A stretch of DNA of 64,000 nt, taken from contig NZ_FNCN01000011.1 of NCBI RefSeq assembly GCF_900100605.1, positions 62,001 through 126,000 on the forward strand, in the 5' to 3' direction. A program made the position numbers and the translations under genes. Origin of the DNA: Sinosporangium album. GTDB taxonomy: Bacteria > Actinomycetota > Actinomycetes > Streptosporangiales > Streptosporangiaceae. Shown here piece by piece: positions 8,618 through 16,438 of the stretch. Under the pieces are notes generated by a model. It worked only from the letters and a program-made list of their open reading frames with translations, was not told where the DNA came from and made no database searches. The stretch's first letter is position 1. Each line of letters begins with the position of its first letter.

Positions 8618-9085
8618 TCAGCCGTGCATCCGCTTGCCCAAAGCGGTCTCGTAGGCACGCATCGTCCGCACGACCGTGGCGCGTTCGGCCGGCGTGAGGT
8701 CGGCTAGGACCTCGGCCCACGCCAGCGCGCTGCCCTCCAGCCACTCGCGGATCGGCTCGACGTACTGCGGTGCGATCGCGACGACCCTCCGTCGCCGGTC
8801 GAGGCCATCCTCTTCCCGTGTCAGGGCACCGCGGCGAGACAGGTCGCCCACCATGAGGCTGACGGTCGTCGGAGCGATCTCCAGCCGCTCCGCCAGCCGG
8901 CTCACCGTGAGAGAACCGTCGTACTGCAGGTAGGCCAGCAGTGACAGGTGGCGGGGCGCGAGATCGAGCGTCCGCAGCGCCTCCGGGACGGGTAGCCGCT
9001 TGGCCCGCCCGACGATCCTGGGCATGAGCAGCAGCATGGACCGCACCGCCTGGTCGGTGGTCATGCCGTCCGCGTTGTTGACCAT
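8618..9085 (-). CDS. MarR family transcriptional regulator
   Basis: A 155-residue winged-helix MarR protein: LDLAPRHLSLLAYLQ, helix-turn-helix LTVSRLAERLEIAPTTVSLMVGDL, then the wing with REEDGLDRRRRVVAI, which holds the conserved D-x-R-R dipeptide region. The start is set at the ATG with AGG nearby (MVNNADG); a TTG further out and an ATG at 9064 are alternatives. It is divergent from the tautomerase gene, with TTTGA/TCAAA repeats between. It likely controls itself and that enzyme in response to an aromatic or other small molecule. Confidence 0.88.
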   Translation of the reverse strand: MVNNADGMTTDQAVRSMLLLMPRIVGRAKRLPVPEALRTLDLAPRHLSLLAYLQYDGSLTVSRLAERLEIAPTTVSLMVGDLSRRGALTREEDGLDRRRRVVAIAPQYVEPIREWLEGSALAWAEVLADLTPAERATVVRTMRAYETALGKRMHG

Positions 9086-9105
9086 CTGGCACCTCGCCAA
9101 CTATG

Positions 9106-9127
9106 TTTGACATCAAAGCTAATTTGA
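9106..9127. promoter_or_regulatory. Overlapping TTTGA/TCAAA inverted repeats, probable MarR operator
   Basis: TTTGA-ca-TCAAA (9106-9117) is followed by TCAAA-gctaa-TTTGA (9113-9127) in the 61 bases between the divergent MarR and tautomerase starts. TTGACA inside the first repeat could also serve as a -35 box for the tautomerase gene, so binding would block it. Confidence 0.55.
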
Positions 9128-9146
9128 GAACAAACAGGAGTCTACA

Positions 9147-9533
9147 ATGCCACATCTGACGGCCCGAGTCCTGGAGTCACAGCTCCAGGGCAACGAATCG
9201 GCCCTCATCGCCGCGCTGACCGAAGCGGTGGTCGACGTATACGGTGAGTGGGCGCGCGACGTCGCGGTTATCCACCTCGACGGCGTACCCGCCGGACGGT
9301 GGGGCCTGCGGGGCAAGCCGGTCGACGAGGCCCCACCCGCGATCACGTTCGGTATCCGCGAGGCGGCGTTCACCCGTCCCGACAGCGGCGAACTCGTTGC
9401 CAAACTCGTGCAGACCGTCACCGACGCCGTCGCCGACGTCCTCGGAGCGCACTTGCGCGACACCATCACCGTCGAGCTCGTCGCCACCCCTGCCGGCCGC
9501 ACCGCGATTGGAGGTGTGATCGTCGACAGCTGA
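9147..9533 (+). CDS. Tautomerase-superfamily protein, duplicated 4-OT-like domain
   Basis: A 128-residue protein with the superfamily hallmark Met-Pro at the N-terminus; Pro-2, freed by methionine removal, is the catalytic base. The length is about twice a 4-oxalocrotonate tautomerase unit, and two beta-alpha-beta halves can be traced (ARVLESQLQGNESALIAALTEAV and SGELVAKLVQTVTDAVADVLG). It thus resembles the MIF/MSAD/cis-CaaD-size members. A good ribosome site, AACAGGAG, precedes it. It is divergent from a MarR gene, suggesting inducible catabolism of an enolisable acid. Confidence 0.8.
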   Translation: MPHLTARVLESQLQGNESALIAALTEAVVDVYGEWARDVAVIHLDGVPAGRWGLRGKPVDEAPPAITFGIREAAFTRPDSGELVAKLVQTVTDAVADVLGAHLRDTITVELVATPAGRTAIGGVIVDS

Positions 9534-10200
9534 CCGTTCCCCGTACGGCAGTGACGGCGATCCCGGCCTGGATCTGCTTCAGATCCGGCCTGCGGTCCTT
9601 GCGACGGCCGAATCTCGGCCGCGCGATCTCCCTGCTCGGCCTGCCCGCAGCCGCCGTGCGGGGAGATCGAGGTCATACCCCAATGCAGGCGCGTCACCTC
9701 AATACCGAACGCCGCGATCGCGAGTCGGACGGGGTGGAGCCGACCTTGCAATGGAGTCCTCCCCACGCCCGCGGGGGTGACTCGCCGTCTTCCCGATGCC
9801 AGATAGGCACCGGAGCGCACCATGCACGGCAGCTCGAATTCAATCTCAACCGCGCGCGGCCCGCGTTGAAGTCCTCGGTCCACGCCTCGGGTTGCTGGCC
9901 GCCACAGGCGTGTATGCCCGCGTCCGAGTCGATCGGTTGCATGCGACCTCCGCACTGGCGGAGTACGTTGCGGGCTACCGCCGGGCGGACACCACCGCCG
10001 GACCGTACGGCGGCGGCCCTCGCACTCGGCGGCCGGGTAGTGCAGGCGGTCAGCGGGGGCGGGCGGGGGCGAGGCTGACCAGGCCGCAGCCGTATGGTCG
10101 GCCACCTCGGCGGCAGGGACAGCACGGCGTGGTCCTCGTCCCCGACTGGCACTAAGGGGTCGCATGGCTTGGTGATGCCTGCCACGGGGGTTGCTTCAAG
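9534..10200. other. Gap without a convincing gene; start of the accessory region
   Basis: Open frames are Arg/Pro-rich and fit no family. The one structure of note is a single CRISPR-repeat-like 28-mer at 9756-9783. The stretch lies between the tautomerase gene and a transposase relic and is probably decayed mobile DNA. Confidence 0.5.
9756..9783 (+). repeat. Solitary type I-E repeat-like sequence
   Basis: By eye 21 of 28 bases match the repeat of the arrays at 30-48 kb (in the GTTCTCC-to-GGTCC direction), including the CTCCCC and GCGGGGGTG blocks that form the stem. No second repeat occurs one 61-base period away on either side, so it is not an array. It may be a relic or chance. Confidence 0.35.
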
Positions 10201-10587
10201 CCTGCGGACCAGGCTCACCAGCGCCATGAGCAGGCGTTCCCCGAGTCGCGCCATCTGCTCGGGGTCGGTCAGGCCCGCAACCGGACCACCGCGGCCGTCG
10301 AGCGGGCTCTGCCCCTGGGGATGATCGCCTACAGCCTGGTCATCATCTGCTACGCCTGCATGCTCATCACGCCGCCGACGTCGTCGCCGAGCACCGCCGA
10401 CGTCGTCGCCGAGCACCGCCGATGCGCTCCCTGGTACCGCACCAAGAGCCAGCCCAGCTTCGACGGCATGCCCGCCCTGCTCCGCCGCCAGGTCATCGCC
10501 TCACGATTTTCCGCTACCCGGCCCGCGCAGCCCGACCTCGCGAAAATCGAGGACGAGGCTCTGGCTTGGGCTTACGCAACGGGATAA
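10201..10587 (+). pseudogene. Transposase C-terminal remnant (DDE type)
   Basis: A frame without a start reads QRHEQAFPESRHLLGVGQA, then RNRTTAAVERALPLGMIAYS and, near the end, PSFDGMPALLRRQVIASRF. This is the tail of a DDE transposase of the IS701/NF-type group seen in actinomycetes: the conserved E of EQAF, the Q-x-R-N-R block and the closing W-Y-R-T-K-x-x-PSF region. The N-terminal two thirds are absent and no inverted repeats are visible. It marks past insertion at the left side of the accessory region. Confidence 0.7.
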
Positions 10588-10613
10588 CGGCCAAACTCGA
10601 GCAAGGAATCAAC

Positions 10614-11432
10614 CTAACCTTCAATAGACCCGCGGACGAGCTGCGCGCGGCTCGGGCGCATCAGCCACGCGGCAGCGGCGAGCGTGAGCACCCAGCCGAT
10701 CACTTCGATGAGCAGGTGATCCGTTGCGTTGGGGACGGATTGCAGCAGGTACACCCGGACGCTGTTGATCGCTCCGTGCGTCAAAACCGCGGGCCAGACG
10801 CTCCCCGACCGCCAGCGAAGCGCGAGCAACAGCGGCGCCCATGGCAGCATGCCCGCGTAGTAGATAACGATGTCCCAGAGTGGGCGATCACCGATGACGG
10901 CGAGGACCGGCAGGTGCCAGACGATCCAGACCAGACCGCTGACAAGGGCCAGCGGCCAGAATCCCCATGACGCGGCGCGCGTCGCCAGCCAGCCGCGCCA
11001 GCCGAACTCTTCGCCGATGGAGAAGAGTGACTGCATGAGGAAGACCGGGACAATCCAGATGGTCGCCACGAAGATCTGGTCAAGCGGGTTGAGCTGCCAG
11101 ATCCCCAATGCCAGTGCGATGGCGGTTTGGATCGCGGCGATCGCCGCGATGAGGCCGATGCCGATGCCGGCCCACTTGGGCGTGCCGCGCCACCTGGTGG
11201 CGAACGTCTCTCGGAACGTTCCGGGTCGTCGGGCAAGCCACATGATGATCGCTGCGAGCAGCGGGGTCTGTTGCAAGATCGGAGTGATCAGGTTGTTGAA
11301 GTCCGTCGGGACGAGCCGGAAGACCATCGGAACGGACAGCGTGAAACACAGCAGGACGGCGATCGCGAAGAACCACGTGACATCGGTAATAGTTGATCTG
11401 GCAGAACTGGAGCGCGTGGGGGACGCAGTCAT
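10614..11432 (-). CDS. CPBP family intramembrane metalloprotease
   Basis: A 272-residue multi-pass protein of the CAAX-protease and bacteriocin-processing (CPBP/Abi) family. The catalytic motifs are intact: E141-E142-x-x-x-R146 in GEEFGWRG, H173 in WHLP, and H219-x-x-x-N223 in THGAINS, all placed in hydrophobic segments. Members cleave within membranes; bacterial roles range from bacteriocin self-immunity to unknown. The upstream neighbour on the same strand is a truncated serine hydrolase, and a transposase relic lies downstream, so the gene may be a survivor of a larger imported unit. Confidence 0.88.
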   Translation of the reverse strand: MTASPTRSSSARSTITDVTWFFAIAVLLCFTLSVPMVFRLVPTDFNNLITPILQQTPLLAAIIMWLARRPGTFRETFATRWRGTPKWAGIGIGLIAAIAAIQTAIALALGIWQLNPLDQIFVATIWIVPVFLMQSLFSIGEEFGWRGWLATRAASWGFWPLALVSGLVWIVWHLPVLAVIGDRPLWDIVIYYAGMLPWAPLLLALRWRSGSVWPAVLTHGAINSVRVYLLQSVPNATDHLLIEVIGWVLTLAAAAWLMRPSRAQLVRGSIEG

Positions 11433-11462
11433 AATGACCTCGTTTCGTGCGGGCGCGAGGAG

Positions 11463-11828
11463 CTAGCTCGATGAACGTACGGTGATCTTGGTGTAGCGCG
11501 GATCGGCCACCTTGAACTCGGGGAGCACCTTGACGACCGGGTCGTCCCCGGAGAATCGGCCCGTCAGCAGCACGATCGCCGTAGCCGTCATCGACTTGCC
11601 CAAGGACGCGATACGGAACGGCGTCCGGGGCGCCACCGCATTGTCGTCCCCATCCCGGCCGCGGACGATCGTCTCGACGGACGACCCGTCGATCACGGCA
11701 GCTGCGATGCCCGGCGTGCCGTAGACGGAGCGGTAGTCGTCGATCAGCTCCTGGTCACCGGCATAGGCCGGGGCTGTCCAGCCGAAGAGCATGACGACGC
11801 TGAGAAGTATGAGACGTAGGAAACGCAC
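11463..11828 (-). pseudogene. Serine hydrolase (beta-lactamase/DD-peptidase fold), truncated after 121 residues
   Basis: The protein starts with a clean signal peptide (MRFLRLILLSVVMLFGW, cleavage near AYA). It then shows the class C beta-lactamase-like N-terminus with YGTPGIAAAVIDG and the catalytic S-x-x-K in IASLGKSMTATAI. It stops at KITVRSSS, where relatives continue with an H-L-L-x-H-T-S-G block; about 250 residues with the Tyr and His-x-Gly motifs are missing. It is therefore almost certainly inactive, cut by the rearrangement that placed the CPBP gene beside it. Confidence 0.75.
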
Positions 11829-11941
11829 AACCTCGAAGCTAGGCCGGGCGGAATCGGTCCGGCCTCACCCGAAGGGGTGAACCCGGTACCGCCCGTCAGG
11901 GTGGAATTCGTGGCGAGCGACGAGCCCGTTCTCGTAGGCTC

Positions 11942-12142
11942 TTCCACGTCGACCCGCACGGCAAAGCGAGCATCTGCAAGATCGGCATAGAGCCCACGAT
12001 CGCCGCCGGTACCAGCACCGCCAGGACCACCGGCATGACCATCGCGAGCATCGCCACAGGCGACTACATCACGGTCGACGTCGACCAGACCGGGTCCACC
12101 GCCAAGGGCTCCGACCTGGTCGTCCAGATCACGGCGGCGTAG
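11942..12142 (+). pseudogene. Phage-like structural protein, C-terminal fragment
   Basis: A frame open from about 11942 to a TAG at 12140 has no start codon of its own. It encodes a Thr/Ser-rich beta-type segment (AAGTSTARTTGMTIASIATG, then YITVDVDQTGSTAKGSDLVV) ending VQITAA. This resembles the end of a tail or fibre-associated protein. The stop abuts the ATG of the next gene directly, as in phage structural operons. The 5-prime part was lost next to the truncated hydrolase. Identification is by style and context only. Confidence 0.5.
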
Positions 12143-12841
12143 ATGGCCATCACCTTCCACAACTCCACCACGGCCTTCTCCAACACCGGGCCGAGCATCA
12201 CGGTGCCGGTCCCGGCCGACACCGTTGACGGGGATTTCCTGGTGCTGTCCTACGTCAACAACCAGTCGGCATCCACTCCCACCCTCGCCGGATGGAACCT
12301 GGCCGTCACCGTGGGCGACGGCACCATCGACGTGCTCTCCCGCCTCTACTGGCGGCGCGCGAGCGGCGAATCCGCCTCCCACACGATCACCAAGGGGTCC
12401 ACCTACGGAGTGGAGTCGGTGGCGGCCATCAGCCGCTACAAGGGGGTGGCCGTCTCCGGCTCCCCGATCCGGACCACGGGAAACGCCATCATGCGGCGCG
12501 GCGGACCGTACACCGGTCCGGCCCTGTCCGGCTTTATGCCGACCGATCTGGCGATCCACTCATGCGGTACGGCCCTCAGCTCGTGGGCCGGTCGCGACTA
12601 CACCCTGGCCGGCCCAGGCGGGGCCTGGGCCGAACGGGTCAACCTCGTCAGCACCGACGCCACCGCCACCCCGGCCGTCATCGTCCTCGACCAGCTCGGC
12701 GCGGGCACCGGCCCCACGATCACATCCAGCGGTGTCGGTGCCTACGACGCGGCAGGCCGTATCGCGGCCATCGCGCTGATCGCCGAACCGGATGCGACCG
12801 TCAAACCATTCCAGGGTTGGGGAGTTCCCGCCTACTGGTAG
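12143..12841 (+). CDS. Phage-like tail/virion-associated protein
   Basis: A 232-residue protein beginning MAITFHNSTTAFSNTG with a repetitive, Gly/Ser/Thr-rich, cysteine-poor beta composition and a W-rich end (PFQGWGVPAYW). It reads like the receptor-side or accessory structural proteins encoded after tail genes in actinophages. It follows the fragment before it with zero spacing. No enzyme motif is visible. With no capsid, portal or integrase in the window it is a remnant of a prophage, not a complete one. Function is inferred only from composition and context. Confidence 0.55.
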   Translation: MAITFHNSTTAFSNTGPSITVPVPADTVDGDFLVLSYVNNQSASTPTLAGWNLAVTVGDGTIDVLSRLYWRRASGESASHTITKGSTYGVESVAAISRYKGVAVSGSPIRTTGNAIMRRGGPYTGPALSGFMPTDLAIHSCGTALSSWAGRDYTLAGPGGAWAERVNLVSTDATATPAVIVLDQLGAGTGPTITSSGVGAYDAAGRIAAIALIAEPDATVKPFQGWGVPAYW

Positions 12842-12878
12842 GAAGGCGGGTGCATCCATCTGTGGGGCTGCTGTCAGG

Positions 12879-13511
12879 TCACCAGAGTTGTTCCTGCACC
12901 CCTTCGCCGGCAGCGGGACCGGTGGATGGGCCTCCCGCTGCCAGCAGCTCTCCGAGCGTCGGCTCCACGTTCCAGCGTCCGGTCACGAGTTTTGCCAGCA
13001 GCAGCCCTGTGGCGGCTGCATCCCACAGCGCACGATGTGGTCGGCCATCTGGAACGAGCCGGTCGATATCGTCTCGTAGCGAGTACTCATCGACCAGCGA
13101 GGTCAGGGAGACTCGTCGGCCGTGGCCGGAGCGGGCGATCCTAAGCGTGTCGATCAGCCCCGCCGGATCGACCGATGGGTGGCGGAGGTGCAGCAGCCGC
13201 CAGTCGACGCCGACGTTGTGGCCCACCAGCCATACCCCGTCCAGACGGGCGACCAGCTCCGGGTCGATCTCAGAGGGTGCCGGGGCATCCCTCAGAACGG
13301 CGTCGTTGATTCCCGGGGAGATCCACGGGCGGCGGGGGACGGGCCGTCCGGGGTTGATCAGGCTGGTGAAGGCGGTGCTCATGTCGAGCCGACCGCCGGA
13401 CAGCGGGATGAGTGCGACCTCAAGGATGGCCTCCTGCTCGCGGTCCTGGGCTCCGGTGCCCTCCAGATCCACGACCACGAGCGGAGCCGCTGTCCAGGGC
13501 CGATCCAGCAT
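12879..13511 (-). CDS. DEDDh 3-prime to 5-prime exonuclease (RNase T/DnaQ family)
   Basis: A 210-residue exonuclease. The motifs are in order: Exo I VVVDLEGTG (D15, E17), Exo II HNVGVDWRLL and Exo III PHRALWDAAATG with the H-x(4)-D signature, so the two-metal centre is complete. It removes nucleotides from 3-prime ends of DNA or RNA. It starts 8 bases after the radical SAM gene and is the last gene of the thymidylate-synthase-like operon. The start chosen (MLDRPW) fits that spacing; longer frames upstream run through the radical SAM gene. Confidence 0.85.
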   Translation of the reverse strand: MLDRPWTAAPLVVVDLEGTGAQDREQEAILEVALIPLSGGRLDMSTAFTSLINPGRPVPRRPWISPGINDAVLRDAPAPSEIDPELVARLDGVWLVGHNVGVDWRLLHLRHPSVDPAGLIDTLRIARSGHGRRVSLTSLVDEYSLRDDIDRLVPDGRPHRALWDAAATGLLLAKLVTGRWNVEPTLGELLAAGGPSTGPAAGEGVQEQLW

Positions 13512-13519
13512 GGCACCCC

Positions 13520-14779
13520 TCAGTCGTCGTCGTAGCGTGTGCTTTCGGTCAGCCTGGTGCGGGCCTCGGCCAGCACACGGAGATCGTTTTCGTCTGGCTC
13601 GTATCCTTGCAGGGCACGGCCGTGCGCGGTGTGAAGGTGCGGGTGGTCGACCTCCCAGATCTGGTAGCCCAGAGCATGCTGGAGGGCATATCGGCGCTGC
13701 TCTCCCAGTGCGTGGGTGAGGACATGGCCGTCCTCCACGAGGAACGGTGTGGCCTCGTCGTAGCCGAACGACTCCAGAGCTGCCCGGAATTCGGCGCGGG
13801 TCGGTGCGCGGTGCGCGTCCGCGCAGCGGGCGAGTTGGGCGGCGGGGCAGATGTCGCACAGCTCAGGTACGCCCAGGTGCCCGTTGTAGTCGGCTTCCCG
13901 GTGCGCGTAGGTCACCCCGCAACTAGTCTTGCGGAATAGGGGCGTGGCGATGCCGGAGTCCTTCCACGCTTGGACGACGCGGGCGTCCAGCTCGGCGGGC
14001 AGGACCTTGCGCCGCTCCCAGTCGGTGCCGTACGGGACCTCCACACCCAGGTCGCGCAGATGGCCGGCGTTCTCCTCCTTGTGGTAGTAGCCGGTGAAGA
14101 CGATGGCGTCCACGTGGCGGCCGACCTCCAGCACGCCTGCCATGGTCTCGGGCGCGTCGTTCCATCCGGGCACGATCGGCCTCCAGTAGAGGACGACGCG
14201 TGACCGGTTGCGGTGGCGTGCCGCGTTGAGGATCGAGTCCACCGTCGTGGTGGACTTGGCGATCGGCTCGATCCTAGAGTCCTGGATGCCCGAGTAGGTG
14301 AACAGCAGCGTCGGCCGCACATGCCGCAGCCGCTCCAGGCGGGCCATGTCCTCGGTGGAGACGTGGAAGCGGGTGATGACGAGCACCAGATTGCTCAGGC
14401 CGCGCCGGTCCATCTCCTCCAGCACGGCGAACGTGTGCGGTTTGACCCCCGGCAGCATCGGGTCCGTGGCCTTGTTGAAGAGCTGGACAGGGGTGGTGTG
14501 CGGCCGGAACTCGCGGTGGGTGAGGAGTAGCTCGACGGCGTCCTCGGTGGAGATGAGGAGCTGGGGGATCTTCTGCTCGAAGTTCCCCCAGAAGTGCCGG
14601 ACGCAGTAGCCGCAGTCCAGCGGGCAGCCGATGATGTGGTTGAGCGAGAGCCCAGATTTGCGGTTGGTGATGATCTGCGCCATGTAGGGGTCCAGTCCGG
14701 CCTGCTGCTGGGCGGGCATCCGCTTCAGCGGGCGTCGGGACAGGGAGATGGTGTCGCCGAGGTGGACGGGCTGCTTCAT
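13520..14779 (-). CDS. Radical SAM protein, spore-photoproduct-lyase-like
   Basis: A 419-residue radical SAM enzyme with the cluster motif C52-x3-C56-x2-C59 in GCPLDCGYCVRHF, which binds a 4Fe-4S cluster and cleaves S-adenosylmethionine. The core then resembles the spore photoproduct lyase group (LFNKATDPMLPGVK, VLVITRFHVSTED). A second Cys set in the C-terminal third (SCGVTY, ELCDICPAAQLARC) could hold another cluster or Zn. Its ATG shares ATGA with the NDP-kinase stop and has AGGAG 5 bases upstream. In this operon it may modify a nucleotide made by the synthase-like enzyme; that is inference. DNA repair is the alternative. Confidence 0.85.
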   Translation of the reverse strand: MKQPVHLGDTISLSRRPLKRMPAQQQAGLDPYMAQIITNRKSGLSLNHIIGCPLDCGYCVRHFWGNFEQKIPQLLISTEDAVELLLTHREFRPHTTPVQLFNKATDPMLPGVKPHTFAVLEEMDRRGLSNLVLVITRFHVSTEDMARLERLRHVRPTLLFTYSGIQDSRIEPIAKSTTTVDSILNAARHRNRSRVVLYWRPIVPGWNDAPETMAGVLEVGRHVDAIVFTGYYHKEENAGHLRDLGVEVPYGTDWERRKVLPAELDARVVQAWKDSGIATPLFRKTSCGVTYAHREADYNGHLGVPELCDICPAAQLARCADAHRAPTRAEFRAALESFGYDEATPFLVEDGHVLTHALGEQRRYALQHALGYQIWEVDHPHLHTAHGRALQGYEPDENDLRVLAEARTRLTESTRYDDD

Positions 14780-15285
14780 CGGATCTCCTGGAGGCGGAGT
14801 GCGGGCAGGTGTGCCGGCCCGAACCACACTGCGAACTCGCGTTCGGCGCCTGCGGCGTCGTCGCTGGTGTGGACGAGGTTGTCGATGAACCGGCCTTCGG
14901 CCGCCGCGACGGCGGCGCTGTCCGCGCCGAAGTGGCCGCGGATCGTGTCGGGGCGAGCGCGGGCGGGGTCGTAGTGGCCGAGCAGGTCCCGGACCCGCCG
15001 AGCCGTGTCCTCGCCGGTTCCGTGGCCTACGGCGACTGTGACCGCCTGGCCGACGTAGTTGCGGCGCAGTTCGCCGGTGACGTCGAAGGGGAAGCGGTGG
15101 TCCAGGGCGACCATGTCGGCGTAGTGGGTGAGGATCTGCTGCTCGGCCACCACGACCTGGCGGGTGAGGACGATGCGGATGCGGCGGCCGACCCAGTCCA
15201 GGATCGGCTCGACAAGAGCGCGGCGGACGGCGTCCGGCTTGCACAGGACGACCGTCCAGCGGTCCCATCCGCCTTCCGGCGTCAC
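14776..15285 (-). CDS. Nucleoside diphosphate kinase-like protein
   Basis: A 169-residue protein with the NDP kinase fold: VVLCKPDAVRR (K16, the catalytic Lys of the K-P-D block), NYVGQAVTV, RGHFG, and NLVHTSDDAAGAEREFAVWF, where H139 is the phosphohistidine of the N-x-x-H-x-S-D motif. It moves gamma-phosphate between nucleotides. It is about 30 residues longer than housekeeping NDK, with insertions around 80-115. GTGA overlaps with the synthase-like gene before it and ATGA overlaps with the radical SAM gene after it. A second, specialised NDK inside an operon suggests a dedicated triphosphate-making step. Confidence 0.85.
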   Translation of the reverse strand: MTPEGGWDRWTVVLCKPDAVRRALVEPILDWVGRRIRIVLTRQVVVAEQQILTHYADMVALDHRFPFDVTGELRRNYVGQAVTVAVGHGTGEDTARRVRDLLGHYDPARARPDTIRGHFGADSAAVAAAEGRFIDNLVHTSDDAAGAEREFAVWFGPAHLPALRLQEIR

Positions 15286-16301
15286 GAGGCGGCCTGCGGC
15301 ATGCGGGAGGGCCAGCGCCGCTCCAGGTGCCATCGGTACCCCGGATCAAGTGCGGCCAGCACCGAGGCGCCGACCTCGCCGATGGTGTGCTTGATCTGGC
15401 GGAAGGCTTCGAGCACGAGCAGCACCTGCTGCCAGTAGCGGGGCAGCCCCGTCTCGGCGACGCTCGCCGGAGTGTGGCGGGCGGCGTTCGTGCGCAAGGA
15501 CTCCTCGGCGAGCAGGACGAATGTGATGTCCGCTGCTGTGGTGACCGGCATTGTCGGCGGCTTGGAGACAGGAGGTCTGCGGCCTGGGGCGGTCGCCTCC
15601 TCGATCAGATGTTCAACCGCTCCCAGGTCGGGCGCGTTGACGTGCATGGACCCGACGTGGTGGGAGTAGTGCCCGAGCCGGGCACCCAGCCGGAGAGCGG
15701 CCAGCTCTTGGAGGACGGTGAATGCGAAGACATCGCTCACCATGCCCCGGTAGGCGTCGTTGCCCCGCATGTAGACCGAAAGGTGCAAGGCCCCCTCACG
15801 CAGGAGGAATTGCGCGGCGATCGTGCAGGAGACGTCGGGATTGGGGTCTGCGGCGAGTTCGTCCGAGCCGAAGATGGAGATCACCGCGCGTTTGCTGTCA
15901 GGGTCGTGGGCGAGCAGGTCCAGGACCCGGTCCCACTGCGAGCGGCTGTCGCCGCCCGGCTGGAACAGAGGGCGGCCGTAGGCGGTGCCCGCCAGCCTGA
16001 TGCCGTCACCGCTGTGAGCCCTGATGCGGGGGGCGTAGTAGGAGATCATCTCCAGGTCGTCGCGGCCGGCGAGGAACCACAGCAGCTCGCCCCAGTTGTA
16101 GGGGAGGTTGATGGGCCGCCGACCGAAGTAGGGGAGCCTGTCGCGTGGGTCGGCGATCCGGAAGGAGACGTCGAGCAGCTCCAGCGAGGTGTTGCCGCGC
16201 GTGGAGATCTTGCCTGTCGGGTGCTCGGTGACGGCTTTGAGCACGGCGAGGTAGGCGTCATGGAAGCTGGGGAACACGTGGGGACATAAGCCCGATGGCA
16301 A
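15282..16301 (-). CDS. Thymidylate-synthase-family enzyme, possible (d)CMP hydroxymethylase
   Basis: A protein of about 339 residues with the thymidylate synthase fold: NWGELLWFLAG, catalytic C159 in PDVSCT (usually P-P-C-H), R179 in YMRGND and H220 in HHVGSMH. The residue that reads the pyrimidine, Asn in the P-F-N block of true ThyA, is D190 here (GMVSDVFAF). That Asn-to-Asp change is the known hallmark of enzymes acting on cytidine nucleotides, such as T4 dCMP hydroxymethylase. A methylene-folate-dependent hydroxymethyl- or methyl-transfer to CMP/dCMP is therefore likely. The start is taken as TTG at 16301, 4 bases after GGAGG; GTG at 16277 or ATG at 16370 are alternatives. Confidence 0.75.
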   Translation of the reverse strand: MPSGLCPHVFPSFHDAYLAVLKAVTEHPTGKISTRGNTSLELLDVSFRIADPRDRLPYFGRRPINLPYNWGELLWFLAGRDDLEMISYYAPRIRAHSGDGIRLAGTAYGRPLFQPGGDSRSQWDRVLDLLAHDPDSKRAVISIFGSDELAADPNPDVSCTIAAQFLLREGALHLSVYMRGNDAYRGMVSDVFAFTVLQELAALRLGARLGHYSHHVGSMHVNAPDLGAVEHLIEEATAPGRRPPVSKPPTMPVTTAADITFVLLAEESLRTNAARHTPASVAETGLPRYWQQVLLVLEAFRQIKHTIGEVGASVLAALDPGYRWHLERRWPSRMPQAAS

Positions 16302-16438
16302 GCTTCCTCCCTGATGTCGAAGGATGGGAATGGCGGAACCTTGCTCCGGCGGCCTGATCTGGCGATGCATGAGGATCGGCTCGCACGGCTACTCCTGAGG
16401 GGGCACCTGGTCACTCGGACGCCATCTCGCCTGAACCG

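Noticed and set aside
9694-10416. 240-codon minus-strand frame in the gene-poor gap
   Set aside because: Runs antisense through the transposase relic, with Arg/Pro-rich sequence and no start signal or domain.
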